Positions 54,442-64,000 of a stretch of 64,000 nt of DNA are shown here, one piece after another. A program made the position numbers and the translations under genes. The notes under the pieces are model-generated. The model was not told where the DNA came from. It did not search any database and was given only the letters and a program-made list of their open reading frames with translations. This DNA comes from Mesorhizobium norvegicum (lineage in GTDB: Bacteria; Pseudomonadota; Alphaproteobacteria; Rhizobiales; Rhizobiaceae). Location of the stretch: assembly GCF_004919685.1 (NCBI RefSeq), contig NZ_SMYZ01000021.1, positions 255,203 through 319,202 of the forward strand. Direction: 5' to 3'. How positions within the stretch are numbered: the first letter of the stretch is position 1; every line of letters begins with the position of its first letter.

Positions 54442-55353
54442 CTACCACGCCAGAACAGCCGGCTCCTTCTCAACCTGGCCCAGCAGCCAGTCGCGAAAAC
54501 TGGCGACCGGCGGATGGCCGCGCTTGTCGTGCGGGACGACGAGATAGTAGGCGCTGCGGCTTTGCATGGGCTGCCCGGGCGCGGGCACCAACTGGCCGCG
54601 CTGCAATTCGCCCGCGATGAGGATCAACGGCAACAGGGCGACGCCGAGCCCCGCCATACAGGCCTGGGCGGCGGTGCCGAACTGTTCGAACTGCATGCCC
54701 GGTCCGGTCGGCGCGCTCAGGCCTTGATGCTCGAACCATTCGGTCCAGGCGCCAGGCCGTGTCGCCATGTGCAGCAGTGGCAAGCGGCTGATATCTGCCG
54801 GTGAGGCGATAGCGCGGCCGGCGAGGAATTCGGGCGACACCACCGGCGCCACCGTTTCGCGCACCAGCAGTGTCGAGTCGGCCTCCGGCCAGTCCGGCAG
54901 GCCATAGTGGATGGCGGCGTCCAGCCGCTCGCGGGCGAAGTCGAAGCGGCCGACGCGGGTGACGAAGTTGATGGTGATGTCGGGGTTGTTTTCGACGAAA
55001 TCGGGGATCATCGGCATCAGCCAACGCGTGCCGAAGGTCGGCAAAATGGCAAGGTTCAGGATGCCGCTATGCCGATTGCTCATCAATCCAAGGGCTGCGT
55101 CACGCAACTGGCCAAGCGCTGAACGCACCGCCTCGGCGTAGATTTCGCCCGATGTCGACAGCCTGACATTGCGGCTGTCGCGTTCGAACAGCCGGCGGCC
55201 GAACTGGTCTTCCAGCAATCTGATCTGCCGGCTGACCGCGCCCTGGGTCAGGTCGAGTTCCTGGGCGGCAGCGGTGAAACTGCCGAGCCGGGCGACCGCC
55301 TCGAAAGCGGCAAGGGCGCTGATGTTGGGCAAAAGGCGGCGCTGGACACTCAT
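54442..55353 (-). CDS. gcdR: LysR-family regulator, probably of glutaryl-CoA dehydrogenase
   Basis: A 303-residue regulator. The helix-turn-helix is LPNISALAAFEAVARLGSFTAAAQELDLTQGAVSRQIRLLEDQFGRRLFERDSRNVRLS. The effector domain resembles the GcvA branch (NPDITINFVTRVGRFDFARERLDAAIHYG). It is divergent from gcdH across 153 bases, a layout known in other bacteria as gcdR-gcdH, where GcdR activates on glutarate or glutaryl-CoA. The gene symbol is by position and family, not by proven identity. Confidence 0.8.
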   Translation of the reverse strand: MSVQRRLLPNISALAAFEAVARLGSFTAAAQELDLTQGAVSRQIRLLEDQFGRRLFERDSRNVRLSTSGEIYAEAVRSALGQLRDAALGLMSNRHSGILNLAILPTFGTRWLMPMIPDFVENNPDITINFVTRVGRFDFARERLDAAIHYGLPDWPEADSTLLVRETVAPVVSPEFLAGRAIASPADISRLPLLHMATRPGAWTEWFEHQGLSAPTGPGMQFEQFGTAAQACMAGLGVALLPLILIAGELQRGQLVPAPGQPMQSRSAYYLVVPHDKRGHPPVASFRDWLLGQVEKEPAVLAW

Positions 55354-55443
55354 GATCCATTACTAACGCTCATTGATCGGTGAAGCAATTTCGTTTGATT
55401 TTTTCGAGGCGCAGGCCGATAAGCCGGGCCAAGATTTTGCTTC

Positions 55444-55489
55444 ATGCATGTCACCCCAAAACCACTGAACATTTTTGGGCGACATACAT
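55444..55489. repeat. 46-base palindromic repeat, copy 2
   Basis: ATGCATGTCACCCCAAAACC at the left and TTTTTGGGCGACATACAT at the right form an imperfect palindrome closely like that at 41805-41853. Shared elements are ATGC.TGTC, CCCAAAACC, TTTGGGCGACA and CAT. It lies in the gcdR-gcdH gap, 18 bases before the gcdH ATG, so it could influence its 5' leader. Confidence 0.75.
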
Positions 55490-55506
55490 TGGTTTGGGAG
55501 AACGCC

Positions 55507-56703
55507 ATGGCCGCCGACAAGAATGCATTCGTCTGGGGAGACCCGTTCCTGATCGAGGACCAGCTTTCGGAAGACGAGCGCATGGTGCGCGATGGTGCGG
55601 CGGCCTTTGCCGCCGACAAGCTGGCGCCGCGGATCGAGGACGCCTACCTCAACGAGACATTCGACACCGCTATCTTCCGCGAAATGGGCGAGGCCGGCCT
55701 GCTCGGCATCAACATCCCCGAGGAATTCGGCGGGCTCGGCGCCAACTATGTGACCTACGGGCTGGTCGCGCGGGAAGTCGAACGTGTCGATTCCGGCTAT
55801 CGCTCGATGATGTCAGTGCAGTCGTCGCTGGTGATGTATCCGATCTACGCCTATGGCTCCGACGAACAGCGCAAGAAGTACCTGCCCAAGCTCGCCAGCG
55901 GCGAGTGGATCGGCTGTTTCGGCCTGACCGAGCCGGACGCCGGCTCCGACCCGGGCGGCATGAAGACGCGCGCCGAGAAGACCGCGAACGGCTACAAGCT
56001 TAGCGGCTCGAAGATGTGGATTTCCAATTCGCCGGTCGCCGACGTGTTCGTCGTCTGGGCGAAGTTGAAGGGCGAGAACGGCAAGGACGAGATCCGCGGC
56101 TTCGTGCTGGAAAAGGGCATGAAGGGGCTTTCGGCGCCGAAGATCGGCGGCAAGCTGTCGCTGCGGGCGTCGATCACCGGCGAAGTGGTGATGGAAGGCG
56201 TCGAGGTCGGCGAGGACGCGCTGCTGCCCAATGCCAAGGGCCTTGGCGGCCCGTTCGGCTGCCTCAATCGGGCCCGTTTCGGCATTTCTTGGGGCTCGAT
56301 GGGTGCCGCGGAAGATTGCTGGCATCGCGCCCGCCAGTACGGCCTCGATCGCAAGCAGTTCGGCAAGCCGCTGGCCGGCACGCAGCTCTACCAGAAGAAG
56401 CTCGCCGACATGCAGACCGAGATCGCACTGGGATTGCAGGCATCCTTGCGTGTCGGGCGGTTGCTCGATGAAGGCAAGATGGCGCCGGAAATGATCTCGA
56501 TCGTCAAGCGCAACAATTGCGGCAAGGCGCTCGACATCGCCCGCCAGGCCCGCGACATGCATGGCGGCAACGGCATCCAGATCGGTTATCACGTCATGCG
56601 CCATGCGCAGAACCTGGAGACGGTCAACACCTATGAGGGCACGCATGACGTGCACGCGCTGATCCTGGGACGGGCGCAGACGGGGATACAGGCGTTCTTT
56701 TAA
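55507..56703 (+). CDS. gcdH: Glutaryl-CoA dehydrogenase
   Basis: About 398 residues. It has the acyl-CoA dehydrogenase fold with hallmarks of the glutaryl-CoA enzyme: [77 protein letters not shown] and the catalytic Glu in [17 protein letters not shown]. It oxidises and decarboxylates glutaryl-CoA to crotonyl-CoA in lysine and tryptophan breakdown. The ATG at 55507 has GGGAG 8 bases before it; the frame from 55444 runs through the palindrome and is rejected. Confidence 0.94.
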   Translation: MAADKNAFVWGDPFLIEDQLSEDERMVRDGAAAFAADKLAPRIEDAYLNETFDTAIFREMGEAGLLGINIPEEFGGLGANYVTYGLVAREVERVDSGYRSMMSVQSSLVMYPIYAYGSDEQRKKYLPKLASGEWIGCFGLTEPDAGSDPGGMKTRAEKTANGYKLSGSKMWISNSPVADVFVVWAKLKGENGKDEIRGFVLEKGMKGLSAPKIGGKLSLRASITGEVVMEGVEVGEDALLPNAKGLGGPFGCLNRARFGISWGSMGAAEDCWHRARQYGLDRKQFGKPLAGTQLYQKKLADMQTEIALGLQASLRVGRLLDEGKMAPEMISIVKRNNCGKALDIARQARDMHGGNGIQIGYHVMRHAQNLETVNTYEGTHDVHALILGRAQTGIQAFF

Positions 56704-56846
56704 GCTGTGCCGATATTCAGGTGAGGCCGGCCTGCAAATGGCCGATACCTGCGCTTCCGGTGCTCACGTACTTCAAGTACGCTCCGCTCCGGTTCTCGGT
56801 ATCAGCCATTTTCGGCTCGGCCTGACCTGAATCTCAACACAGCTTA
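56701..56846. repeat. 146-base imperfect palindrome after gcdH
   Basis: The left arm begins TAAGCTGTGCCGATATTCAG and the right end is its near-complement (reading back from 56846, TAAGCTGTGTTGAGATTCAG). The match extends about 49 bases inwards with roughly 40 identities. A small palindrome CGTACTTCAAGTACG sits at 56767-56781. The first three bases are the gcdH stop codon. It would fold into a long hairpin in either RNA strand and resembles RIME- or BIME-type intergenic elements. Confidence 0.75.
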
Positions 56847-56958
56847 GCCGGCAACCGTTGCTTAAATTAGGTGCACCGCAACATCTCTGCTTGGAGAATG
56901 GCCGCCTGATGTGTCAGGGTTCAGCGAAATCGTTTGAAACGCTGAGTTCCGGGCCCCC

Positions 56959-59900
56959 ATGGCAATTCTGGCAGCTGTCTATCACCTGACCCATTACAAA
57001 TACGATCGGCCTGTGGTGCTCGGGCCCCAGATCATCAGGCTGCAGCCGGCGCCTCATTCGCGCACCAAGGTGCTGAGCCATTCGCTCAAGGTCGAGCCGG
57101 CGAACCACTTCGTCAATCTGCAGCAGGACCCCTACGGCAACTTCCTTGCCCGTTTCGTCTTTCCGGAGCCGGTGACCGAGTTGAAGATCGAGGTCGACCT
57201 CGTCGCCGACATGACGGTCTACAATCCGTTCGATTTCTTCGTCGAGCCATCGGCCGAGACGTTTCCGTTCGAGTACCCGGAAGAGATACGCGATGATCTG
57301 ACGATCTACCGGACGCCCGAGCCGGTGGGTCCGCTGCTGTCGGCCTTCCTGAAAACCATCGACACCAGCGCGAAGAACACCGTCAATTTCCTGGTCGACC
57401 TCAATGCCCGGCTGCAACGCGAGATCGCCTATATCGTGCGCATGGAGACCGGTGTGTTCTCGCCTGAGGAAACGCTGGCCGCCGCCAAGGGATCGTGCCG
57501 CGATTCAAGCTGGTTGCTGGTGCAGATCCTGCGCAATCTCGGTATCGCCGCGCGCTTCGTCTCCGGCTACCTGATCCAGCTCAAGCCGGATCTGGTGGCG
57601 CTCGATGGGCCGCCGGGAACCGCCGTCGACTTCACCGATCTGCATGCCTGGTGCGAGGTCTATCTTCCCGGTGCCGGATGGATCGGCTTCGACCCGACAT
57701 CGGGCCTGCTGACCGGCGAAAGCCATGTGCCGCTGGCCGCCACGCCGCATTTCCGCAACGCGGCACCCATTTCCGGCATGGCGAGCTTCGCCAATGTCGA
57801 ATTCGGCTTCGAGATGCGGGTCGACCGCATCGCCGAGCATCCGCGCATCACCAAGCCATTCTCCGATGAAAGCTGGCAGGCGCTCGACGCACTCGGCAAC
57901 AAGGTGGATGCAGCACTCGCGGCCGGGGACGTGCGGCTGACCATGGGCGGCGAACCGACCTTCGTGTCGATCGACGATTTCGAGTCGGCCGAATGGAACA
58001 CCGCCGCCGTCGGCCCGACCAAGCGCGAAAAGGCTGATGCGCTGATCCGAAAACTGCGCGAGCGCTTCGCGCCTGGCGGCTTTCTCCACTATGGCCAGGG
58101 CAAATGGTATCCGGGCGAAAGCCTGCCGCGCTGGACCTTCTCGCTCTACTGGCGCGCCGATGGCCAGCCGGTGTGGAGCGACCCGTCGCTGATCGCGCGC
58201 GAAAAGAGCGAGGCAGATATCGGCCCGAAGCAGGCTGAAAGCCTGCTGACCGCGATCGCCGGCGAACTCGGCATCGACAGGACCATGGTCAGCGAAGCCT
58301 ATGAGGATCCGGCCGAATGGCTGCTCAAGGAAGGCAAGCTGCCCGACAACGTCGATCCATCCAACTCCAAGCTGGAGGATCCGGAAGAACGCAGCCGCAT
58401 GGCGAAAGTGTTCGAACGCGGGCTGACCAAACCGTCCGGCTATGTGCTGCCCGTCCAGCGCTGGAACAGCCAGGCGTCGGGGCCGCGCTGGCGCTCGGAA
58501 AAATGGAAGACGCGGCGTGGCCGGCTGTTCCTGGTGCCCGGCGATTCACCCGTCGGCTATCGCTTGCCGCTCGGCACGTTGCCTTATGTGCCGCCGGCAC
58601 AATTCCCTTACATCGTGCCGGTCGATCCGTCGCTGCCGCGCGGCCCGCTGCCCGCGCGCGAAGCCATACTGCCCTCCGCTGCGCCAGCCGAACTGGAAGG
58701 CGCCGACGAGATGGCGCGCCGCCAGCAGGCGGCCTCCTTTACTGCCACGACCGGGCAGCAGGACCGGGTCGAGCAGGAGATCACCGAGATCGGCGGCGCG
58801 GTGCGGACCGCACTTTCGGTCGAACCCCGCGACGGCCGGCTGTGCGTGTTCATGCCGCCGGTCGAGGCGCTGGAAGACTATCTCGAACTGGTCGCGGCAG
58901 CCGAGAACGCGGCAAAGGCGATTGGTCTTCCCGTGCATATCGAGGGTTATGGCCCACCGCACGATCCGCGCCTCAACGTCATCCGCGTCGCGCCCGATCC
59001 CGGCGTCATCGAGGTCAACATCCATCCTGCGTCCAACTGGCAGGATTGCGTGGCGACGACGACGGCGATCTACGAGGAGGCTCGGCAGACGCGGCTTGGC
59101 GCCGACAAGTTCATGATCGATGGCCGCCACACCGGCACCGGCGGCGGCAACCATGTCGTGGTCGGTGGCGCGACGCCCAATGACAGCCCGTTCCTGCGCC
59201 GGCCGGATTTGTTGAAGAGCCTGGTGCTGCAATGGCAGCGGCGTCCGTCGCTCTCATACCTGTTCTCCGGCCTGTTCATCGGCCCGACCAGCCAGGCGCC
59301 GCGCTTCGACGAGGCGCGTCATGACTCGCTCTACGAACTCGAGATCGCCATGGCGCAGGTGCCGCATCCGGACCAGGGCGCGGCTCCCTTGCCGTGGCTG
59401 GTCGACCGGTTGTTCCGCAATTTGTTGACCGACGTCACCGGGAATACGCACCGTTCGGAAATCTGCATCGACAAGCTGTTCTCGCCGGATGGGCCAACCG
59501 GCCGGCTGGGGTTGGTCGAGTTCCGCGGCTTCGAGATGCCGCCCAATGCGCGCATGTCGCTGGCGCAGCAATTGCTTGTCAGGGCGATCATCGCCCGCGC
59601 GTGGAAGAGCCCGCTCGACGGCCGCTTCGTGCGCTGGGGCACGTCGCTGCATGACCGTTTCATGCTGCCGCACTATGTCTGGGCTGATTTCCTCGACGTG
59701 CTCGACGACCTCAAGCTCAACGGCTTCGAATTCAGGCCCGAATGGTTCGACGCCCAGCTCGAATTCCGCTTCCCGTTCTGCGGCGAGGTTCAGCATGCCG
59801 GCATCAAGCTGGAACTGCGCCAAGCGCTCGAACCCTGGCATGTCATGGGCGAACAGGGCGCGATCGGCGGCACCGTGCGCTTCGTCGATTCCTCGGTCGA

Positions 59901-60318
59901 ACGGCTGCAGGTCAAGACCGAAGGGCTCAATCCGGAACGCCATGCGGTGGTCTGCAATGGCCGTATCGTGCCGATGAAGGTCACCGACAACCGCGAGATC
60001 GCGGTGGCGGGCGTACGCTTCAAGGCCTGGCAGCCGGCTTCAGGCCTGCATCCGGCGCTGCCGGTCAACACGCCGCTGGTGTTCGATATCTATGACCGCT
60101 GGTCGGGCCGGGCGGTCGGCGGCTGCGTCTACCATGTCGCCCATCCCGGCGGGCGCAATTACGACACCTTTCCGGTCAATGGCAACGAGGCGGAGGCAAG
60201 GCGGCTCGCCCGCTTCGAACCGCGCGGCCATACGCCATCCGCCTATGTGCTGCGTGAGGAACAACCCGCTGAAGATTTCCCGATGACCCTTGACCTTCGG
60301 CGGCCGGCAAGACTCTGA
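56959..60318 (+). CDS. Transglutaminase-like protein fused to DUF2126
   Basis: A 1119-residue protein. Residues about 1-290 are a transglutaminase-like Cys protease fold: an N-terminal bundle ([23 protein letters not shown]), then a triad Cys180 ([11 protein letters not shown]), His229 ([13 protein letters not shown]) and Asp245 (GFDPTSG). The remaining 800 residues are DUF2126, with [19 protein letters not shown]-like regions and [25 protein letters not shown]. It is the first gene of a three-gene operon with an ATP-grasp and a second transglutaminase. Comparative work on amidoligase systems places this trio in a predicted peptide-linking pathway. Product unknown. Confidence 0.92.
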   Translation: MAILAAVYHLTHYKYDRPVVLGPQIIRLQPAPHSRTKVLSHSLKVEPANHFVNLQQDPYGNFLARFVFPEPVTELKIEVDLVADMTVYNPFDFFVEPSAETFPFEYPEEIRDDLTIYRTPEPVGPLLSAFLKTIDTSAKNTVNFLVDLNARLQREIAYIVRMETGVFSPEETLAAAKGSCRDSSWLLVQILRNLGIAARFVSGYLIQLKPDLVALDGPPGTAVDFTDLHAWCEVYLPGAGWIGFDPTSGLLTGESHVPLAATPHFRNAAPISGMASFANVEFGFEMRVDRIAEHPRITKPFSDESWQALDALGNKVDAALAAGDVRLTMGGEPTFVSIDDFESAEWNTAAVGPTKREKADALIRKLRERFAPGGFLHYGQGKWYPGESLPRWTFSLYWRADGQPVWSDPSLIAREKSEADIGPKQAESLLTAIAGELGIDRTMVSEAYEDPAEWLLKEGKLPDNVDPSNSKLEDPEERSRMAKVFERGLTKPSGYVLPVQRWNSQASGPRWRSEKWKTRRGRLFLVPGDSPVGYRLPLGTLPYVPPAQFPYIVPVDPSLPRGPLPAREAILPSAAPAELEGADEMARRQQAASFTATTGQQDRVEQEITEIGGAVRTALSVEPRDGRLCVFMPPVEALEDYLELVAAAENAAKAIGLPVHIEGYGPPHDPRLNVIRVAPDPGVIEVNIHPASNWQDCVATTTAIYEEARQTRLGADKFMIDGRHTGTGGGNHVVVGGATPNDSPFLRRPDLLKSLVLQWQRRPSLSYLFSGLFIGPTSQAPRFDEARHDSLYELEIAMAQVPHPDQGAAPLPWLVDRLFRNLLTDVTGNTHRSEICIDKLFSPDGPTGRLGLVEFRGFEMPPNARMSLAQQLLVRAIIARAWKSPLDGRFVRWGTSLHDRFMLPHYVWADFLDVLDDLKLNGFEFRPEWFDAQLEFRFPFCGEVQHAGIKLELRQALEPWHVMGEQGAIGGTVRFVDSSVERLQVKTEGLNPERHAVVCNGRIVPMKVTDNREIAVAGVRFKAWQPASGLHPALPVNTPLVFDIYDRWSGRAVGGCVYHVAHPGGRNYDTFPVNGNEAEARRLARFEPRGHTPSAYVLREEQPAEDFPMTLDLRRPARL

Positions 60319-60324
60319 TCAGCG

Positions 60325-62736
60325 ATGGCAAAGGGGAATCACAAGAGGGTACGCGGCAAGCCGCAGATCCACAGCCTGCTGGAGCACTACCAGCCGATCG
60401 ATGGCGTCGTCGACGAGATGGTCGATGCGTCAGGCAACCCCCGCCCGATCTGGAAGCATTTCATCGAATCGCTTGACGAGCTGGGGCCTGAAAAGCTCGG
60501 CCAGCGTTTCGCCCGCGCTGACCAGTATCTGCGCGATGCCGGCGTCTACTACCGCGTCTACGACAAGGCCGGCGCCAATGAGCGCGAATGGCCGCTGGCG
60601 CATGTCCCGGTGCTCATCGAGGAGAGCGAGTGGGCGGCGATCAGCGCCGGCCTCGTGCAGCGCGCCGAGCTGTTCGAGGAAACCATCGCCGATATCTACG
60701 GGCCCAACCGGCTGGTCGAAAAAGGCATCCTGCCGGCAGGACTGATCGCGGCCAGTCCGGAATATTTGCGGCCCGTCGTTGGCACCAGGCCGGCCGGCGG
60801 CCATTTCCTGCATTTCTGCGCCTTCGAGCTCGGCCGCGGGCCTGATGGCCAGTGGTGGGTGCTGGGCGATCGCACCCAGGCGCCGTCCGGCGCCGGCTTC
60901 GCGCTGGAAAACCGTGTCGCCACCACACGCGCGCTGTCCGATATCTATGGCGAGATGCATGTGCACCGCCTTGCCGGCTTTTTTCGCCGTTTTCGCGATG
61001 CGCTGATCGGCATGGCCAAGGAAACCGACGGCCGCGTCGCTATCCTGACGCCGGGGCCGCTCAACGAAACCTATTACGAACACGCCTATATCGCCCGTTA
61101 TCTCGGCATCATGCTGCTCGAAGGCGAGGATTTGACCGTTTCCGGCGGCCGGCTGATGGTGCGCACGGTTTCCGGCCTGATGCCGATCAGCGTGTTGTGG
61201 CGGCGGCTCGATGCCGCCTTCGCCGACCCGCTCGAACTGCGCCCGGATTCGCAGATCGGCACGCCGGGCCTGGTTGAGGCGATCCGCCAGGGCGCGGTTG
61301 CGACCGTCAATGCGCTGGGCTCCGGTCTGATGGAGACGCGCGCGCTGCTCGCCTTCCTGCCCAAGATTTCACGTGCCTTGCGGGGTGAGGAATTGCTGCT
61401 GCCAAGTGTCGCGACATGGTGGTGCGGGCAAGCGACCGAACGCGCGCATGTGCTGGCCAATATCGATCGCATGGTGATCGGGCCGGCGCTGTCGACGAGA
61501 CTTGCCTTCGAGGATGACGAACAGACGAAGCTCGGCTCGGCGCTGTCCGCCGGCGAGCGGGCGGAGCTGGTGGCGCGCATCGAACGCTATGGCGGCGACT
61601 TCGTCGGCCAGGAAGCGGTGACGCTTTCGACGACACCCGTCTATGTCGGCGGCTGGCTGGAGCCGCGGCCGGCGAGCCTGCGCGTCTATCTGGCGCGCAC
61701 GCCGGACGGCTGGACGGTGATGCCGGGCGGTTTTGCCCGCGTAGGCCTGTCGCTCGACCCGACGGCGATCGCCATGCAGCGTGGCGGCCAGGCAGCGGAT
61801 GTCTGGGTTGTCAGCGACAAACCGGTCGAGCGCGAGACGCTGTTACCGCAAGAAGGCGACAGCTTTACCCGCACCAGGCCTGGCAGCCTGCCCAGCCGCG
61901 CGGCGGAGAACCTGACCTGGCTCGGCCGCTACATCGAGCGCTCGGAAGACACAGTGCGCATCCTGCGCGCCTATCATGTGCGGTTGGCCGAAACCTCCGA
62001 CCCGGACATGCCGCTGCTCGTCGACATCAGGGATTATCTCGAACCGTTCGGGATCGACGTCGAGACGGCGATCCCGTCGGGTCTGATCGGCACGCTGGAT
62101 AGTGCGGTCTACAGCGCCGGGCAGATCCGCGACCGCTTCTCGCCCGACGGCTGGCTGGCGCTGAAGGACCTGTCGAAGACCATCCATCAGTTCGCAACGA
62201 CGGTGGCGCCCGGCGACGACGCGACCCGGGCGATGACGGTCATCCTGCGCAAGCTCGCCGGCTTTTCCGGCCTGCTGCACGAGAACATGTACCGCTTCGC
62301 CGGCTGGCGCTTCCTCGAGATCGGCCGCCGGCTGGAGCGCGGCATCCAGATCGCCCGCACACTGTCCCGGCTGACCAGCGCCAAGGCGCCGGACGGCGCG
62401 CTCGACATGATGCTGGAGATCGGCGACAGCGTGATGACCCACCGCCGGCAATATCCGGTGCAGGCCGGCCGGCGCACGGTTATCGACCTGCTGGCGCTCG
62501 ATCCACTTAATCCGCGCTCCATCCTGTTCCAGCTCGAAAGGCTGAAGGCCGAGATCGGCCTGTTGCCGTCGGTCGGCGGGGAGGGGCACATGTCGCCAGC
62601 GGCGAAAGAGATTCTGCAGCTCAACACCCAGATCGCCATCAAGGAGCCTTCGGACATGACGGCAAAGGCGCTGGACGAGCTCGCCTACGAAATCGGCGGC
62701 CTCTACAACAGCCTCGCCAAAGCCTATTTCGGCTAG
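60325..62736 (+). CDS. Circularly permuted ATP-grasp and alpha-E domain fusion protein
   Basis: An 803-residue protein. The N-terminal 470 residues are a circularly permuted ATP-grasp (DUF404/DUF407): YRVYDKAGANEREWPLAHVPVLI, WWVLGDRTQAPSGAGFALENRVA, MLLEGEDLTVSGGRLMVRTVSGLMPISVLWRRLDAAFADPLELRPDSQIGTPGLVEAIR and VYVGGWLEPRPASLRVYLA. The C-terminal 300 residues are alpha-E (DUF403): SRAAENLTWLGRYIERSEDTVRILRAYH, MYRFAGWRFLEIGRRLERGIQIART. The ATP-grasp should form amide bonds with ATP. It lies six bases after the preceding gene and three before the next. Confidence 0.92.
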   Translation: MAKGNHKRVRGKPQIHSLLEHYQPIDGVVDEMVDASGNPRPIWKHFIESLDELGPEKLGQRFARADQYLRDAGVYYRVYDKAGANEREWPLAHVPVLIEESEWAAISAGLVQRAELFEETIADIYGPNRLVEKGILPAGLIAASPEYLRPVVGTRPAGGHFLHFCAFELGRGPDGQWWVLGDRTQAPSGAGFALENRVATTRALSDIYGEMHVHRLAGFFRRFRDALIGMAKETDGRVAILTPGPLNETYYEHAYIARYLGIMLLEGEDLTVSGGRLMVRTVSGLMPISVLWRRLDAAFADPLELRPDSQIGTPGLVEAIRQGAVATVNALGSGLMETRALLAFLPKISRALRGEELLLPSVATWWCGQATERAHVLANIDRMVIGPALSTRLAFEDDEQTKLGSALSAGERAELVARIERYGGDFVGQEAVTLSTTPVYVGGWLEPRPASLRVYLARTPDGWTVMPGGFARVGLSLDPTAIAMQRGGQAADVWVVSDKPVERETLLPQEGDSFTRTRPGSLPSRAAENLTWLGRYIERSEDTVRILRAYHVRLAETSDPDMPLLVDIRDYLEPFGIDVETAIPSGLIGTLDSAVYSAGQIRDRFSPDGWLALKDLSKTIHQFATTVAPGDDATRAMTVILRKLAGFSGLLHENMYRFAGWRFLEIGRRLERGIQIARTLSRLTSAKAPDGALDMMLEIGDSVMTHRRQYPVQAGRRTVIDLLALDPLNPRSILFQLERLKAEIGLLPSVGGEGHMSPAAKEILQLNTQIAIKEPSDMTAKALDELAYEIGGLYNSLAKAYFG

Positions 62737-62739
62737 ATT

Positions 62740-63624
62740 ATGCTCTACGACATCAGGCTTCATCTCCACTACGACTATGCCGCGGCGGCCGGCGGCGGCC
62801 GCCACCAGATCCGCGTGCTGCCGTCGACGATATCAGGCGTGCAGCGTGTCATCGCCGCATCCCTGTCCTTTGCGCCGGCGCCCAACGAGCGTTCTGACTT
62901 TTCCGATTTCTTCGGCAACAACGTCACCTCGATCGCCTTTCGCGACGCGCATGACGCGCTCGACATCAGGATGAGCGCACGCGTCTCGGTGTCGCGACCC
63001 GAGCCCGGGCTCGACGTGTCGCCCGATATCGGCCGGCTCAGGCAGGAGCTCGCCGCGGTGCGGTCGCTGGCGCCTGATGCACCGCACCATTTCCTGACGG
63101 CCAGCACTCACGCCGGCATCGATGGTGCGATCACCACCTACGCACGAGACAGCATCGCCGGCTCTGCCGCCGGCACGGCCATGAACCTGTGCAATCGGAT
63201 CCATCACGATTTTACCTATGACGGCGAAGCGACCACGGTGCGAACCCGGGCCAGCGATGCCTTCAAGCTGAGGCGCGGCGTCTGCCAGGACTTTTCGCAC
63301 ATCATGATCGCCGGCCTGCGCGGGCTCGGCATTCCGGCGGGTTATGTCAGCGGATTCCTGCGCACCATCCCGCCGAAGGGCAAACCCCGGCTGGAAGGCG
63401 CCGATGCCATGCATGCCTGGGTCAAGGTCTGGTGCGGACGCGATGCCGGCTGGCAGGAATTCGATCCGACCAACGGCATGCGGGCCAGCAATGACCACAT
63501 CACCGTTGGCTACGGCCGCGACTATTCGGACGTGGCGCCGATCGTCGGCGTGCTCAAGACCACGGGAGGACAGGTCGGCGAGCAAGCTGTCGATGTCATT
63601 CCGGTCGTGCTCGAAAAGGCCTGA
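62740..63624 (+). CDS. Transglutaminase-like protein (bacterial-type N-terminus)
   Basis: A 294-residue protein. N-terminal IRLHLHYDYAAAAGGGRHQIRVLP is the bacterial transglutaminase-like N-domain. The triad is Cys182 (RRGVCQDFSHIMIAGLRGLGIPAGYVSGFL), His225 (DAMHAWVKVWCG) and Asp242 (FDPTNGM). It probably hydrolyses or exchanges isopeptide bonds. It closes the three-gene operon. The proteasome-like peptidase often found beside these genes is not seen in the window. Confidence 0.93.
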   Translation: MLYDIRLHLHYDYAAAAGGGRHQIRVLPSTISGVQRVIAASLSFAPAPNERSDFSDFFGNNVTSIAFRDAHDALDIRMSARVSVSRPEPGLDVSPDIGRLRQELAAVRSLAPDAPHHFLTASTHAGIDGAITTYARDSIAGSAAGTAMNLCNRIHHDFTYDGEATTVRTRASDAFKLRRGVCQDFSHIMIAGLRGLGIPAGYVSGFLRTIPPKGKPRLEGADAMHAWVKVWCGRDAGWQEFDPTNGMRASNDHITVGYGRDYSDVAPIVGVLKTTGGQVGEQAVDVIPVVLEKA

Positions 63625-63633
63625 AAGCAGGCC
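63618..63633 (+). terminator. Weak hairpin overlapping the operon stop
   Basis: GGCCTG, AAAG, CAGGCC forms a six-base stem that includes the stop codon (TGA at 63622-63624). No T tract follows, so termination may be partial or Rho-dependent. Confidence 0.35.
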
Positions 63634-63774
63634 GCACACGCAGCGGGTTCTTTCCTGCAATTCTGGATGGAATGGACAAGACTGCTTCTCAAACACCGAT
63701 GTAGCCGCTAATCTGCATTCGTTTCGAGGTGGACGATAATTGTGTTCTTAAGCGCGAAGCGCGGGGTTTTGTAA

Positions 63775-64000
63775 TTGAGAGCGATCAGCGTCGTCATTCC
63801 TGCCTGTAATGCGGCGGCGACCATCGGGGCAACGCTGGCGTCGCTTCGCAGCGAGGCCGAGATCATCGGCGAGATACTGCTGGTCGACGATGCATCGACG
63901 GACGGCACGGCAGCCGTGGCGCGGCATGCTGCAGCAGAACTGTCGTTGCCGTTGCGCGTGCTGCCGGCCAGTTGCCGCGATGCCGGCGGGGCTCGCAATG
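63775..64000 (+). CDS. Family 2 glycosyltransferase, N-terminal fragment
   Basis: The frame from the TTG at 63775 reads LRAISVVIPACNAAATIGATLAS, then EILLVDDASTDGTAAVARHAAAELSLPLRVLP and CRDAGGARN before the window ends. VVIPACN and VDDASTDGT are the nucleotide-sugar binding motif of the GT-A fold (family 2). About 75 residues are visible. The start codon TTG is unusual, and the binding site GGGG lies 11 bases away; a true start further downstream is possible. Probably an exopolysaccharide or cell-surface enzyme. Confidence 0.82.
   Translation, partial: MRAISVVIPACNAAATIGATLASLRSEAEIIGEILLVDDASTDGTAAVARHAAAELSLPLRVLPASCRDAGGARN

Noticed and set aside
1..64000. CRISPR array, tRNA, rRNA or insertion sequence
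   Set aside because: No regularly spaced direct repeats, no tRNA-like cloverleaf and no transposase-like coding sequence were seen in reading either strand. Repeats present are isolated palindromes or protein-internal.

Overview
The window looks like a soil alphaproteobacterium of the Rhizobiales, most like Mesorhizobium or a close relative. Three things point there. GC content is high. The flagellar gene order matches the rhizobial pattern (visNR-flhB-fliGNM-motA ... fliI-flgBC-fliE-flgGAI-motE-flgH-fliLP-flagellins ... motBC-fliK-rem/ftcR-flgEKL-flaF-flbT-flgD-fliQ-flhA). It also carries genes typical of that group: MotC, MotE, FlaF, FlbT, VisN/VisR and an FtcR/Rem regulator. No tRNA, rRNA, CRISPR array, insertion sequence or prophage gene was seen.

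Region 1 (1-6.2 kb): the 5' end of flhA on the minus strand, then four genes that are not flagellar: an ABM-type monooxygenase, a ClC chloride channel, an MFS_3 exporter and a glutamine-dependent asparagine synthetase. They lie between flhA and fliQ, which are normally neighbours.

Region 2 (6.4-39.9 kb): an almost complete flagellar locus. A long minus-strand part holds the hook, filament cap, junction, rod, ring and export genes, two flagellins with their own terminators and structured leaders, fliF with a FliH-like gene, and motB/motC/fliK with a small lytic transglycosylase. A plus-strand block holds motA-fliM-fliN-fliG-flhB plus one conserved unknown. The regulators are visN-visR (LuxR pair, expected top of the hierarchy), ftcR (OmpR-type, expected class IB), and flaF/flbT (flagellin secretion and mRNA control).

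Region 3 (40.3-52.0 kb): a short secreted peptide, a TMEM43-like membrane protein, then a group that reads as polyamine or amide scavenging: an acetylpolyamine amidohydrolase (AphA-like), a TetR regulator, a YtcJ-type amidohydrolase, a PotABCD-like ABC importer, and two paralogous SxxK serine hydrolases.

Region 4 (52.1-56.9 kb): the RNA-binding protein Tex, and glutaryl-CoA dehydrogenase with a divergent LysR regulator. This region carries intergenic palindromic repeats. One 46-49 bp palindrome occurs here and again beside aphA, and a separate 146 bp palindrome follows gcdH.

Region 5 (56.9-64 kb): a tight three-gene operon (transglutaminase-DUF2126, circularly permuted ATP-grasp fused to alpha-E, transglutaminase). 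It is a predicted but experimentally obscure peptide-ligation or tagging system. The window ends in the start of a family 2 glycosyltransferase.
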